DNA of 64,000 nucleotides. Source: Diaporthe sp. PMI_573. Its lineage: Eukaryota > Ascomycota > Sordariomycetes > Diaporthales > Diaporthaceae. The notes beneath the pieces were generated by a model. The model was not told the origin of the DNA. It ran no database searches and saw only the letters and a list, made by a program, of their open reading frames with translations. This document shows positions 45,520 through 55,676 of this stretch, in pieces. The position numbers and the translations under genes are program-made. Where the stretch lies: NCBI GenBank assembly GCA_021399435.1, contig JAJTUP010000019.1:868001-932000 (forward strand), written 5' to 3'. Position 1 is the stretch's first letter, and the number at the start of each line of letters is the position of its first letter.

Positions 45520-47170
45520 TCAGACACCTGTACTCGGGAACGCGTCGTTCTTTTTGCTCAGCACCACGAATTGTGCTGAGCGGGCTATGTAGCCCTTCAT
45601 GAAGCCCTACAGTGGAAGACAGCGTCAGTCGATTAGGCTTCTAGGTGATTTGGAACGCAAGGCGGAATGCAAATGCGCAGAATGCAACGAGCGATGACGA
45701 GCTTGCTAAGCGACGTACGCACGACAAGGCATGGACTCACTTTGTAGATCATGTTGGCAAGCAGGCACTCGACTTCATCCGAGTCAACCTGTTGCTTGCT
45801 GCTCAAGCTAATGGCTGCCGTGAACTCGGCGATAGGGATGCGCGTCCGCCGGGTGGGCGGATCTGCGTCTGGAACCATTCCGCCTGTAATGAAGACCTTC
45901 CGCAGCAGATTCCGGAGGCACGTGTCATGAGATCGTTCAAGGGGAAGATAGATCCGGCGTTTGACGAACTCATCCTCGCCTTCCTTCAGTGCCTGATCAA
46001 AAGCGTACAGGTCGCCTTTTTTTATGCACTGGGCCAGGGGCAGGAACAGCCTCTGCAGTCGGGGGTAAGGGTCCAAGAGGGCGTGGGTGGGAAGAGTCTG
46101 GGTGGTGAGTAGGTGACAAGGAATGAGATAGGTTAGAATGAGCCTGAGCCCTGGTCAGCACATGTAACAGAATGGAACAGTCGCATGCTCTTTGACTTGA
46201 CTCACTCCTTGTTCCTCTGCGCATCTTTGTGGCAGAGAGCCAACGCCTCTGCTAGACGCTTTTCGGCCTGTTCAGCAGTCAGCTGCAGCTCTGGTTGGCA
46301 TATTGGACGATCTCACCTCCACATAGTTCTCCTCGAGGAAGAAGAGGACCCCCTCGTAGTACTTGAACGTGACTTGCTGGGACTTTGGGAATTGATCTAG
46401 CTGTGGCATGTTTCCCTGGTAGGCGTGGAGATTCTTCAGGATCGTCCTGGAAAGCCTAGCCTTGTTGAGCTTGAAGTACGTCTTGAAAAGCAGATTGATG
46501 ATGTAGTAGATGGCCCATTTCCTGGACTCTTGAACGGGTGCCCTAGCCGAAGTCAGCGCCGATGAATCAGTAGTTGCCCGTCATGATACACGTACCGGTC
46601 GGTGAGGCAAAGAGAAAACAGCCCGTTGAGGTGGCGCGCGCACTCCTCCAAGGTTTGATGGGCTTCCATTTCGGGATCAAAGTCATCTCCCAACACCGCG
46701 GCCCCAGTATCGGCCGCATTCAAGCCTCGCTCGTCGTCTGCCTTGATGGCGAACACCCTTAAGTACTTCCCAGCAGTGTAGAGACATGGTATCGTCCAGG
46801 CCTCAAAGCCGAATTCTTGGTATCCACGTTTGAGGAACAGGGTCATGTCCTTCCAGGCCTGGTAGACACTGGTCCAGGACGGCTTAGCAGGGACAACGAC
46901 GTCGCCCTGGACGGCCAGGATGGCGCCGACGGCTGTCCAGTAGGACAAGTAGACGTCAGTCCAAGCATCAATCTCCTGATTCGAAATCTTGACCGGCGAT
47001 GATCCATTCTTAAGATTTCGCCGTATATAGCCCCTCGCATCGCTGTGGTTGGTGCTCTTCCATATGATCCTCAGGGTTTCTGCAGGCAGCTCTGGTGACA
47101 AGGTCTGAGCCAGCTGGTAGCCGTTGCCTTGGGCCGTCGCTGTGCTGAAGTCTTGGAAGATGAAGTCCAT
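45520..47170 (-). CDS. csn12: Csn12/PCID2-like PCI-domain protein, 450 aa
   Basis: Model on the minus strand: exons 47170-46596, 46542-46317, 46267-46206, 46143-45741 and 45606-45520; all junctions are GT-AG and give 451 codons. The start is ATG 47170 ([14 protein letters not shown]). The C-terminal half is a PCI domain: [40 protein letters not shown], then [20 protein letters not shown], the winged-helix stretch [18 protein letters not shown] and the end FPSTGV. In yeast Csn12 binds Thp3 and Sem1 in an mRNA-processing complex and is linked to the COP9 signalosome; the human relative PCID2 is in TREX-2. It is divergent from the ribosomal protein gene. Confidence 0.93.
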
Positions 47171-47717
47171 GGTTTGGCGAGCAGCTGCTGCGCAGGTAAG
47201 AAAAAACAAAAACACAAGCCAACTGAGCGGCTATGTAGCGTGTCTCACGTCAGGAAAGCGACAGTCTTGTGGTTGAGGGCGGTGTTCTTTGTTGCATCCC
47301 TGGTCGTTCATTTGTTTGTCTGTCCTGCGGTTATGAGCACACTGACTGATCATCCCTGGCCGGAGGTGAGATGAGCTCCATGTACTCCGTACCCAAGAGA
47401 AGTCTACCTAGCCAGCTGGTCCCCAGCTGCCCCAGCTGTCCAGCGTCCCCAGCTCCCCTAGGCTCCCCGGCCGCAGCCCAACATTTCTGCCTGGGAGCTC
47501 AGGCTACAAGGTGGGTCCATGTCCCACCAATCAGCAATCCGGGCACCAAACCACAAATCTCTTGAATTGCCTGGATGAAATTTCTCATCTTTGCCGGGCA
47601 CCACTCTCAAACCTCAGTCAATCACTAACCCGCGACACCACGACGGTACAATCAATCAAAGTGAGCCACTCCAGCGGCGTAGCTGCCCACCTGATCATAC
47701 TAACGTCAATTGCGCAG
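47171..47717. promoter_or_regulatory. divergent promoter region between csn12 and eL20
   Basis: About 550 nt lie between the start codons of two divergent housekeeping genes. It has a repeated CCCCAGCTG-type patch at about 47420-47455. No further element could be assigned. Confidence 0.4.
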
Positions 47718-48823
47718 ATGGGTAAGCATTATTTCCGTGCTGTTAAGCGAATTCTGGGAGCGAAGTCGACGCCGAAACCGAGGGATACGACCCGGGGATA
47801 TACTGCGACAAACGATGCCACAGAGAAGAGCTAGGAAAGCACAGGGCGGGCGCGAATGATGGCAACCAGCCGGGGACCACAGCGACAGCCAGTCTCGCAC
47901 AAGATGCAACGACAGACCGATGTGATACTGCTTTGGGAGAAGTGCGCAGATGTTGGATATGAGCGGAACCGCCCGGTCGACCACGACCTACTCGAACGTC
48001 ACACCACCTTTCGCCAGCGCCACGCCCGAACTCGACTTTCGCTCCCAGGATTGATCTTCCAAACGACCCTGCTCGAATCGATTACGCCGACTTGCTAACA
48101 TGAAATGCGATCAGGTCGTCTCCAGGAGTACCAGGTCATCGGCAGGCATCTGCCTACCGAGACCAACCCCACCCCGTCTCTGTACCGCATGCGGATCTTC
48201 GCCCCCAACGAGGTCGTCGCCAAGTCGCGATACTGGTACTTCATGCGCGGTCTCAAGAAGGTCAAGAAGGCCACCGGTGAGATCGTCAGCATCAACGTGG
48301 TATGTGTAATCACTGTGACCACGGGAAGAATATACCAGGCGACATGAGAGGAAGGAGGAGACAAGACCATTTGAGAAACAGTGGCTCATACGATTTTCGA
48401 TTTACAGATCCACGAGAAGCACCCGCTCAAGGTCAAGAACTTCGGCATCTGGATCCGCTACGACTCGCGCTCCGGCACTCACAACATGTACAAGGAGTAC
48501 CGTGAGATGTCCCGGACCGAGGCTGTTGAGGCTCTCTACCAGGACATGGCGGCCCGCCACCGTGCCCGTTTCAGGTCCATCCACGTACGTACCACTCGCA
48601 CCTCTCGACCCGAGACAGATAGCTAGGAATGCCCCGCCCCGCATTGAGCTGACAATTCATCTAGATCCTCCGCGTCGTCGAGCTCGAGAAGTCCGACGAT
48701 GTCAAGCGCCCCTACATCAAGCAGCTTCTGACCAAGAACCTGACCTTCCCTCTGCCCCACCGTGTCCCCAAGATCTCTACCAAGAAGGTCTTCAGCGCGA
48801 AGCGACCCTCGACTTTCGCCTAA
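47718..48823 (+). CDS. rpl20: 60S ribosomal protein eL20 (L18a/L20), 174 aa
   Basis: Model: 47718-47721, 48115-48299, 48408-48584 and 48665-48823, giving 175 codons, the standard eL20 length. The first exon is only ATGG; codon 2 is completed after a 393-nt intron, giving [17 protein letters not shown]. Further family blocks: [67 protein letters not shown], and the end [13 protein letters not shown]. The protein belongs to the large ribosomal subunit. A start codon cut off by a long first intron is common in fungal ribosomal protein genes. Downstream introns are 108 and 80 nt. Confidence 0.96.
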
Positions 48824-49555
48824 GGTGGTGCCGATTGGTAGTGGGTTTTGGTTTTCTCTGGTCAATTGTGGAGAGCGAGTGGACGGGCCTTGGTAGTGAC
48901 GGCAACAATGGACGAAACGAAAAAGTCCGAAGGGTTTCCCCGGTGTTCATAGGGGTACGGCATGTCATTAGCATTTGCTCTAAAACGGTCACGAGCAAAA
49001 GGAATGGAATGAAATCCACAAAAAAGAATGAAACACGCTCCAGGTGCCATTGCCCTCTCCATTTTGAAGCGCGGGCCGGAACCAACCTGTCTGTTAGTAG
49101 TCCTGGACTGTTATGCCGACAATTAGGGCGGTTCAGAGTGCTCAACTGCCCATTATACTTGGCCGTCTGGAGTCTGACCTCGCAGGCACGGTCTTCTTTG
49201 CATTAACTCCTATAGGATAACCTGTGGGGCAAAGTATGGGACCAACTGTAAGATAGACAACATATGAGACAACCTCCCAGGGCTGGTTCAGGTGTCTCAT
49301 GTTGCTCAAAGGTCGCATAGGCGCACTGAGCTGAAGTCCACATTTTGACTTTTAAGACAGCGAAAATCCTGAATTCTCATTGTCAAGATATGAGCGGAGG
49401 TTAAACTCACAATAACCTTGGCTATCATGTGACACCCACCCTACACCTGTGGTTGATTCCATACCGTCGCCCGCATTCTTATCTTTACAACATAGCAATC
49501 CAACCTTACAAGAGTACAAGACTACAAATGTATTATAGCGGGACAAGTAGAGCCC
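48824..49555. other. convergent 3' region between eL20 and the second regulator gene
   Basis: About 730 nt. The part 49207-49290 holds degenerate inverted copies of the 15-bp repeat found at 41885-42048. The rest shows nothing. Confidence 0.5.
49207..49290 (-). repeat. inverted, degenerate copies of the 15-bp repeat
   Basis: On the minus strand this stretch reads CCACAGGTTATCC, TATAGGAG and GGGAGGTTGTCTCATA, resembling the CCCATAGGAGGTTGT unit near the P450 gene. The copies are scattered rather than tandem. Confidence 0.5.
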
Positions 49556-52388
49556 TTATTTTCCCTCACTGCTCGGGGAGGTATGGCCCTCCACATTGAC
49601 ACTGGCGTCATTGACAAAATCGTTCCAATAGCTCCAGTCCATCATGTCGAAGTCCTGGCCGCCGCCGCCGAGACCTACGCCACCATTGTTGGCAATCATT
49701 GTGTCCATGGACACATCCGCAAGGCCCGCGAAATCGATCGTCCACTGCTGATGGCTGTTTTCTAAGAATAAAGGAGGCGCCACCGCCGGTATGTCTGGTA
49801 TTGGTCCGAAATCCTGCGAAAGCGGGATGCCAGTAGGGCCGAGGGCCGTGGCGGGATTCGGCGGTGGCCTGCTGCTAGCCATCGCCCTCCCGGGAACGGA
49901 CGGCGGTGTTGGCGAGTGGGCGGGAAGGCCTGCTGACGCGGCCTGCTGAGCTTGTCTCGCGTGCGGCTGTGCTGTGACTCTTGTTGCCTGAGCCTGTAGC
50001 GGCGCCGGCGGTTCTGTCGGCTGCGCCTGGCCACCTGGCCTGGCCTGCTGTCCGGGTTCACTGATTCCAAGTTTCCTCATCTGCGCCTCGGCCCTCCTCC
50101 GTCTCGCCTGTTTAAGCAGCTTCCGGATCGGCCGCCACAGGGCGCCCTTTCTGGTGTCCGCAACCTTGTCGCTCCATGACGGCATAAAGCGGTCGATCGT
50201 CCGCCACGCCCTGTCGACCAGGGGCCCTTCCGTCTGCACGCACAGCTCGGCCAGGGCGACTGCTAAGGGATGCCACGGGACGTAGCCGTCTTGCCACCAA
50301 ATGAATCTCTCAGAGAATTCATCTGGGCTCATGGCGGCGGAGGACGGCCCACAGGCCTGTAGCTCCATAATGGCGACAGCAGTCTGGAGCATGTGCTCTC
50401 GGCTCACGCGAGGTTTGATGGTGGGCTGCCTCACTTGTAGTGGGTATTGGATGCTGAGCCAGTATACCAGCGATGATATTCGCAAGACGGTAGCCGCATA
50501 CGAGGCCTGAGGATGGCCCGGCTGGTCCGCGGTATTGGTGAGGAACTGAGCTTCTAGACTCTTGATACGCTGAATAATGTCTTCCTCGGAGACCTGTGAT
50601 TGTACCTGCGACCCGGGGAGGGTGGTTTCGTGAGTGGCTTTGGAGAAGCGGCTCCTAGGCCCGTGTATGTAGAGGAAAAGCTTGGAGCAGTGGTAAGTGC
50701 AGAGGCTGAATGTAATGTCGGTGGGACCTTCTTTTTCCAGCTGAGAGAGCGGGACGGTAGTGTGCGGGCCGAAGTCCTCGTCGTTGAGATTCGACGGTGC
50801 AGCAGTGTTAGTTTCTTCCTGCCTGATCATCGCTTCCGTACCGCGATCTTGCGCAGCGCGGACGTCGAGAACAATGATTTGTGCCCACAACCTGCGTCGC
50901 ATCTCTGCCTCAAAAGGGGAGAAAGCGGACCCATCGCCGTCACGATGAACACCTATAGCCTGGGCAAGGCGCAGAGCCATAGCTAACAGCGCCCACGAGG
51001 CGCGAGATTCCGCATAGTTGCGTAGACAAGTCTGTCTCATGAAATCAGCCGTATCCCCGGCCAGATTCGGTGAAGCCCGCCACGTGTCGTTCAGACTCAC
51101 CGAGTAAATCATAAAGGCCTGGAGCGTTTCCAGCGATGTGCTATTCAGATAGTCTGCCCTTGCTAGGGCCTGCTCTACCGCTTGTTTGTACTCCACAGAC
51201 AGCAGCCTCCGATCCTCACCAAGGTGTTTCAAACAGGAATCAGGCTGTAGGCTTGTCACGGCCTGATACGTGTTAGTCACCTGCTACAGATCCTCAAGTA
51301 ATGCATTCTGGAACATTTCAAAAACTATAAAGATGGGGATCCGTAAAAGGAGAAGAGCGGTACGAACCGCGAAGTACATGGCGAAGAACAGGGCCTCTGT
51401 TGTCCGACTAAGTGGGTGATCGGCTGGGTTGACCATGTATAAATCGAAATCTTTCTCGGTTGTCGGTTTGTGCAGTATTTTCATCAACGGGTCGACACTG
51501 CGAAAGTATATTTCACACAAAGTCTTCATGCGTGCCGGAGGGGGTTGTGACAATTCATCCGTCGCAAGAGCACTCCCCAAGACCATAGGGCTCATGCTGG
51601 AACTGAGCCTGGTGTGGCCCCCCTGGCGATGTGACTCTGGTGAGGGGCCATCGAGCTCTGCGCCGTCGTCATCCTCTTCGTCACTTGGCTGCTCCAGGGT
51701 CGCTTTAATGCCCTCGACCTCCCTGGACAGGTTTCTGCAGCATTCCGAGTCAGCAAACAAAGCACGAGGAGAGTAGTTCCGCACGGGTATGGGAGGAAGG
51801 GCCACAGTATGGTCATAGAATGTCTAAACACCTGCAGCCTGGTATGACCTTAAAATCGCAGGCTACAGATGTGAGGATCTTCTTCTCGAGGGGGTCAAGA
51901 TTGTATCCAAAAGCTGCTTACGCCCAGAACTCTCCGCTCACATATTTCGCACTGGGATCATCTCTGGAAACAGGCTGAGTGGTTGGGCACCTCTTCTGGG
52001 GGTTCCTGAGCTCGGATTCGGCCACCTGCTGTGCCGGACTTATCGCAGATCGCGCAACAGCCTTATCCGCGGCTTCGAGGGCGCTGCCCGGAGGCCCCGC
52101 GGCCACAGGCGGGTGACCAGAACCGGCACTGACGGCGTCAGGATCGACCTGGCCGACAATGGCCTCAAGCTTGGCTAGCCTGTTGAGCAGCTCGTGGTTT
52201 CTATTTGTGCGTGGGCGTCTGTCCTTCTTGCGCGAAGGGAAGATGCACTCGAGGCCGCCCCTGAGACAGTGTGGGCATGGGTAGGTCTTGGAGCACTTTA
52301 CTTTTCGCTGGCGACAGTTGACACAGCTGAGGGCGTGGACTTCTTTGCCAGGTTCAGAGGCTTGTCGGGTGCCCGGGGATGCGCTCAT
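49556..52388 (-). CDS. Zn2Cys6 fungal-specific transcription factor, 829 aa
   Basis: Model on the minus strand: 52388-51922, 51734-51368, 51280-51101 and 51031-49556, 830 codons. The zinc cluster is at residues 22-48 (C-X2-C-X6-C-X5-C-X2-C-X6-C), followed by a linker coiled segment (ELLNRLAKLEAIVGQV). The middle is a Fungal_trans regulatory domain: EIYFRSVDPLMKILHKPT, EALFFAMYFAVTNTYQAVTS, then after splicing FMIYSTCLRNYAESRASWAL, LAMALRLAQAIGVHRDGDG and MRRRLWAQIIVLDVRAAQDR. The intron at 51100-51032 is 69 nt without a stop, so retention keeps frame but inserts 23 residues into a conserved helix. The C-terminal 150 residues are Pro/Ala/Gln-rich, a likely activation region. Target genes are unknown; it is divergent from the acetyltransferase gene. 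Confidence 0.88.
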
Positions 52389-52763
52389 CTTGAGCTGAGG
52401 GCTTGCAGGCACAGTACGATGAGACAAGGGCAAGCGAAGCGGCTCGTCGCCCGTCTTGTAAATGGATGATGTCGTCCAGGCCGCCGGGCCTCGTTTTCGC
52501 GCTAGCAAAAACGGGCCGGACCCTGTCTGTGCGGAACTGGGTTGGTTTCCTTGCTCCCAAGCCGGGGACTCTACCACAATATTGTGTCAAGATGGGAGAC
52601 AAGCACGGTGAGTCACAGGCCGGCAGGCCAACATCAACGAGTAGACAGGAGACAGGAGACAGGACAGGACAGGTTAAAAAGTCAACCGCCTACCTTTTGC
52701 ACGCCCGAGTTCCTGAGTTGTCCCTTCTGCCTCAGAGTCAAACTGCTGGTCAAGCAACAAGTC
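52389..52763. promoter_or_regulatory. short divergent promoter region
   Basis: 375 nt between the start codons of the regulator and acetyltransferase genes, so both promoters are compact or overlapping. A GACAGGA tandem lies at about 52647-52672. Confidence 0.4.
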
Positions 52764-53474
52764 ATGCCCTCTCTGGTGCCCTCGAACCCAGAGGACTGGG
52801 TCAGCGTCCGCACGACCCTGCCCGTCCTCCCGCGGAGCTCATCCAGACCACACGTCACCACGCCGCGGCTCGTCTTGCGGCCCTTCGAGCGCTCTGACCT
52901 GCACGCCTTGTGCACACTCCGCCAGCAGCCCGAGGTGATGCACTGGACTACGGCCGGGCGTGTTGACCTCGACAGGGAGGAAACAGCAGACAAGCTTGCG
53001 CTCTTCCTGCCACCCAATGACACAAAAACTTTCAACTGCGCTATCTGTCTGAAGGAGACGGGCGAGCTCATCGGCCAGGGCGGCGTGCACGCCTTCGAGC
53101 AGCCGGCTGGCGACGCCGCCGCCGGGCCTCAGCTTGGCTGGCCAGAGGTGGGATACATGATCCGAAAAGAGTGGTGGGGTAAAGGCATAGCTACGGAGTT
53201 CCTGACGGCGTTCCTGGAGATGTGGTCGGGGCTGCCCGGGGAGGGACAGGTCGAGAGGAAGGTGACGGCCAGCTCGGCGGGCGCTATCGGGCCCGCGCCG
53301 GTGGTGGAGGAGCAGCTCGTGGCGGTGATTGATGCGTCGAACGCTGCGAGCCAAAAAATACTGGAGAGGTGTGGGTTCGAGAGCTTTCTGTCCTTCAAGG
53401 ATGTCGACATGGGTGCCCAAGACAGGATGATTGACCTGATCGCCTACCGATACTTTCCCAACCGGGGTAGGTGA
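52764..53474 (+). CDS. GNAT-family N-acetyltransferase, 236 aa
   Basis: An intronless frame from ATG 52764. It follows the layout of RimJ/RimL-type GNAT enzymes: TTPRLVLRPFERSDLHAL at the N-terminus, TFNCAICLKETGELIGQGGV in the middle, the acetyl-CoA loop region WPEVGYMIRKEWWGKGIATE, and the C-terminal VIDASNAASQKILERCGFES. These enzymes move acetyl from acetyl-CoA to protein N-termini or small amines; the substrate is not predictable. An insertion of about 30 residues (LPGEGQVERKVTASSAGAIG region) lies between the CoA loop and the last motif, as in several fungal relatives. It is divergent from the Zn2Cys6 regulator. Confidence 0.9.
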   Translation: MPSLVPSNPEDWVSVRTTLPVLPRSSSRPHVTTPRLVLRPFERSDLHALCTLRQQPEVMHWTTAGRVDLDREETADKLALFLPPNDTKTFNCAICLKETGELIGQGGVHAFEQPAGDAAAGPQLGWPEVGYMIRKEWWGKGIATEFLTAFLEMWSGLPGEGQVERKVTASSAGAIGPAPVVEEQLVAVIDASNAASQKILERCGFESFLSFKDVDMGAQDRMIDLIAYRYFPNRGR

Positions 53475-53932
53475 CACACCGGGCACAGGCGGAGAGAAGG
53501 GGCGGGGAGTCCCCGTGGGGTTTATATATAAACGGTCCTGTCAGCGGGATGGATCTACATCTCATGCGTCGAGGCTTATTCACTTGGAAAGCAAAGCATC
53601 CTGTCGGCCTCGGGTGCCCGTACTGCTGCAGATTACTTGTGCTGCAGTGTCGGACATTTCGGACAGGCCGCGATTCATCCGATTTCCATGCGAACCACCG
53701 ACGACCAGGTAGCGTCCCTCATGTCCACCAAGCTAGATAGCGAAGACTGCTCGGCCCACCACGAGCGTCTTTCGCCGTCCCATTGAGTGCCGAACCTTGT
53801 CCCGTATGGTTTATCCAGCACCATCAGTCTGCATATAAATGAACCTGCTGCAGATGGTCTGAAGGCCGACATCTTTTGCATCCAATCAAGCGTCAGCAAG
53901 ACAAGACCAGTCTATCCAAACAAGCACCAGAA
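53475..53932. promoter_or_regulatory. upstream region of the DUF1772 gene
   Basis: About 460 nt. A palindromic TTTATATATAAA lies at 53521-53532, about 400 nt before the start codon. No gene seen. Confidence 0.4.
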
Positions 53933-54514
53933 ATGGCCGGCCTACAGCCTACGACCATCCTCGCCGCGTCGGCGGGCATTCTCGGCTCTGCATGGAATTC
54001 CGGTAAGACAAACCCCCACAACAACTCGCGCGGACGAGGGCTGGGCAGCGGTAAGCTGACCGGAGGACCAACGACGCACACAGGCGGACAGGCGACGCTC
54101 TCGGCACTTGCTATTCCGGGCCTGCTGTCCACCAACGCGGCAGTGCCAACGCAGATGCTCGCGCAGCAGTGGGCGGGAATATACAACAGGGGCAAGGTGC
54201 TGGGCCCGCAGGCGGCCGCCATCTCGCTGCTCGGCTACGGCTACCTGATGTATGATCGCAGCAGGCAGGGTCGCGGCTGGGGCAAGTACGTCGGCGCTGC
54301 AGCTCTCACGGTGGGGATCATCCCGTTTACGGCCTTCTTCATGGACAATACCAACCAGGCGCTGCTGGGGGTGGCGGCGGGCGGGGCAGGCACCCTCAGC
54401 TCAGAGGCTGTGAGGGAGCTGTTGGTCAAGTGGAGGGTCTTGAACCTGGTGCGGTCGCTGTTCCCGCTGGCTGGGGCACTGCTTGGACTGTACGAGCTGG
54501 TCGGGCCCTGGTGA
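53933..54514 (+). CDS. DUF1772 (anthrone oxygenase-like) small membrane protein, 166 aa
   Basis: Model: 53933-54002 and 54084-54514, 167 codons. The short first exon encodes the first helix (TTILAASAGILGSAWNSG, completed across the intron). Further hydrophobic helices: AAAISLLGYGYLMY, YVGAAALTVGIIPFTAFFMD and LFPLAGALLGLYEL. The helix spacing, the N-terminal GSAWNSGGQATLSALAIPGL and the IIPFTAFFMDNTNQAL block match the DUF1772 family, which includes anthrone oxygenases of aromatic polyketide pathways, but most members have no known role. No polyketide synthase is present here. It follows the acetyltransferase gene on the same strand. Confidence 0.85.
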   Translation: MAGLQPTTILAASAGILGSAWNSGKTNPHNNSRGRGLGSGKLTGGPTTHTGGQATLSALAIPGLLSTNAAVPTQMLAQQWAGIYNRGKVLGPQAAAISLLGYGYLMYDRSRQGRGWGKYVGAAALTVGIIPFTAFFMDNTNQALLGVAAGGAGTLSSEAVRELLVKWRVLNLVRSLFPLAGALLGLYELVGPW

Positions 54515-54554
54515 GGGAATGCCCAGCTGGACGCACCTGCGCTTACCCTAGGTC

Positions 54555-54602
54555 CCTACCTTCCTACCTACCTAGGTACCTAGGTAGGTAGGTAGGTAGG
54601 TA
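54555..54602. repeat. CCTA/TAGG palindromic simple repeat
   Basis: CCTACC units turn into GGTAGG units around a CCTAGGTACCTAGG centre, giving a long perfect or near-perfect palindrome that could form a hairpin. Confidence 0.9.
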
Positions 54603-55510
54603 TGTTACAACTGCTTGTCGGATGGTAGACATTGCCTCGATAGGACGGATGAATCGGAGCAAAGGTGCCATCTCGGGAGCTACTGCCTGCTCTTTGTGCC
54701 TTGGGGTGTCCACCCCAAGAAGGCAGTCTGTGGTCACAAATCAGTATCGTCAGAGTGAGGCGTCGTATACCGGGCTGCAATCGCACAGGAATGGCGGTGG
54801 ATGGAGGGCATGGGATGATAAATCCTGGCCTAGGTAATAAGGTGGGCCCTCCAGATATTTCCCCAGCCTGGCTCGCTGGGCCCGCCAGGGCTGTTAGTGG
54901 AGCACGGGTGCCCCCTTGTCCCTCACCCGTCTTCTGTGTATGTACCACCAACACGCCGCCGCGCCCGCCCCCCCCCCCCCCCAGAGCCACCAGCAGCTGA
55001 TGGGTGCTGATGCTCTCTCTCTCTGGGTGTCTCGACCATGCATGCTCTGGCGGCCCACCAGCCCACCTAACAACCTTCGACCTGCACCTTGCTTCTGCAC
55101 CCTGGTTGCACCCAAGCCTTTGCCTAGGCAGTTAGGCACCGTTGACCTGCATGTCCAAGATTAGAAGCGGCGTCTTGTCGACCGTGGCCAGTCAGTCATC
55201 CTGACTCTCTTCTCTGCGCACACTCTACACCCCTCTGCCGCTCTTAGGCTGCCAGGTTGCCAGTCCGACTGCTGCTCGTCCCGACCTCGAAAACACCCTC
55301 TTCGTCCCATCCTGCTGCTGTCTGTTTTTTGATGTTTCCCAGCCCAGCCGCCGCCAACCCGCTCCAGCACTTCCACTTTGACCCTGGGCCCGCCGATGAC
55401 GCTGTTGTCATATTGAAGGTGGAGGCCCTGTGTTTACATACGCAGCACGAATTATACTCTTGCGCATTGTTCTCTCAACACATGCGCACATGCGCACATG
55501 CGTACATACA

Positions 55511-55551
55511 AACATACAAACATACATACATACATACATACATACATACAT
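55511..55551 (+). repeat. CATA tetranucleotide repeat
   Basis: About nine CATA units, the first ones interrupted by an extra A. Confidence 0.9.
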
Positions 55552-55676
55552 AGCTTGAGATCCATCGCATACTGACCGCTCCGCAACCTGCACCCGCTCG
55601 CGACCCGCGCCCCGCAACAGCCAGGCCAGGCCAGGCTGATGTGAGCGACGCCATCGCCATCGCCATCGCCATCGCC

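Larger units (their letters stand above)
54515..55676. other. repeat-rich region upstream of the Arg-Asp repeat gene
   Basis: About 1.2 kb. It holds the CCTA/TAGG array, a C-run at 54967-54981, and a CATA tetranucleotide repeat. It likely contains the promoter and 5' UTR of the next gene. No coding frame is supported. Confidence 0.5.

Noticed and set aside
52764..54514. Acetyltransferase and DUF1772 gene as part of an aromatic polyketide cluster.
   Set aside because: No polyketide synthase, thioesterase or further oxidase is nearby, and most DUF1772 proteins are unrelated to polyketides.
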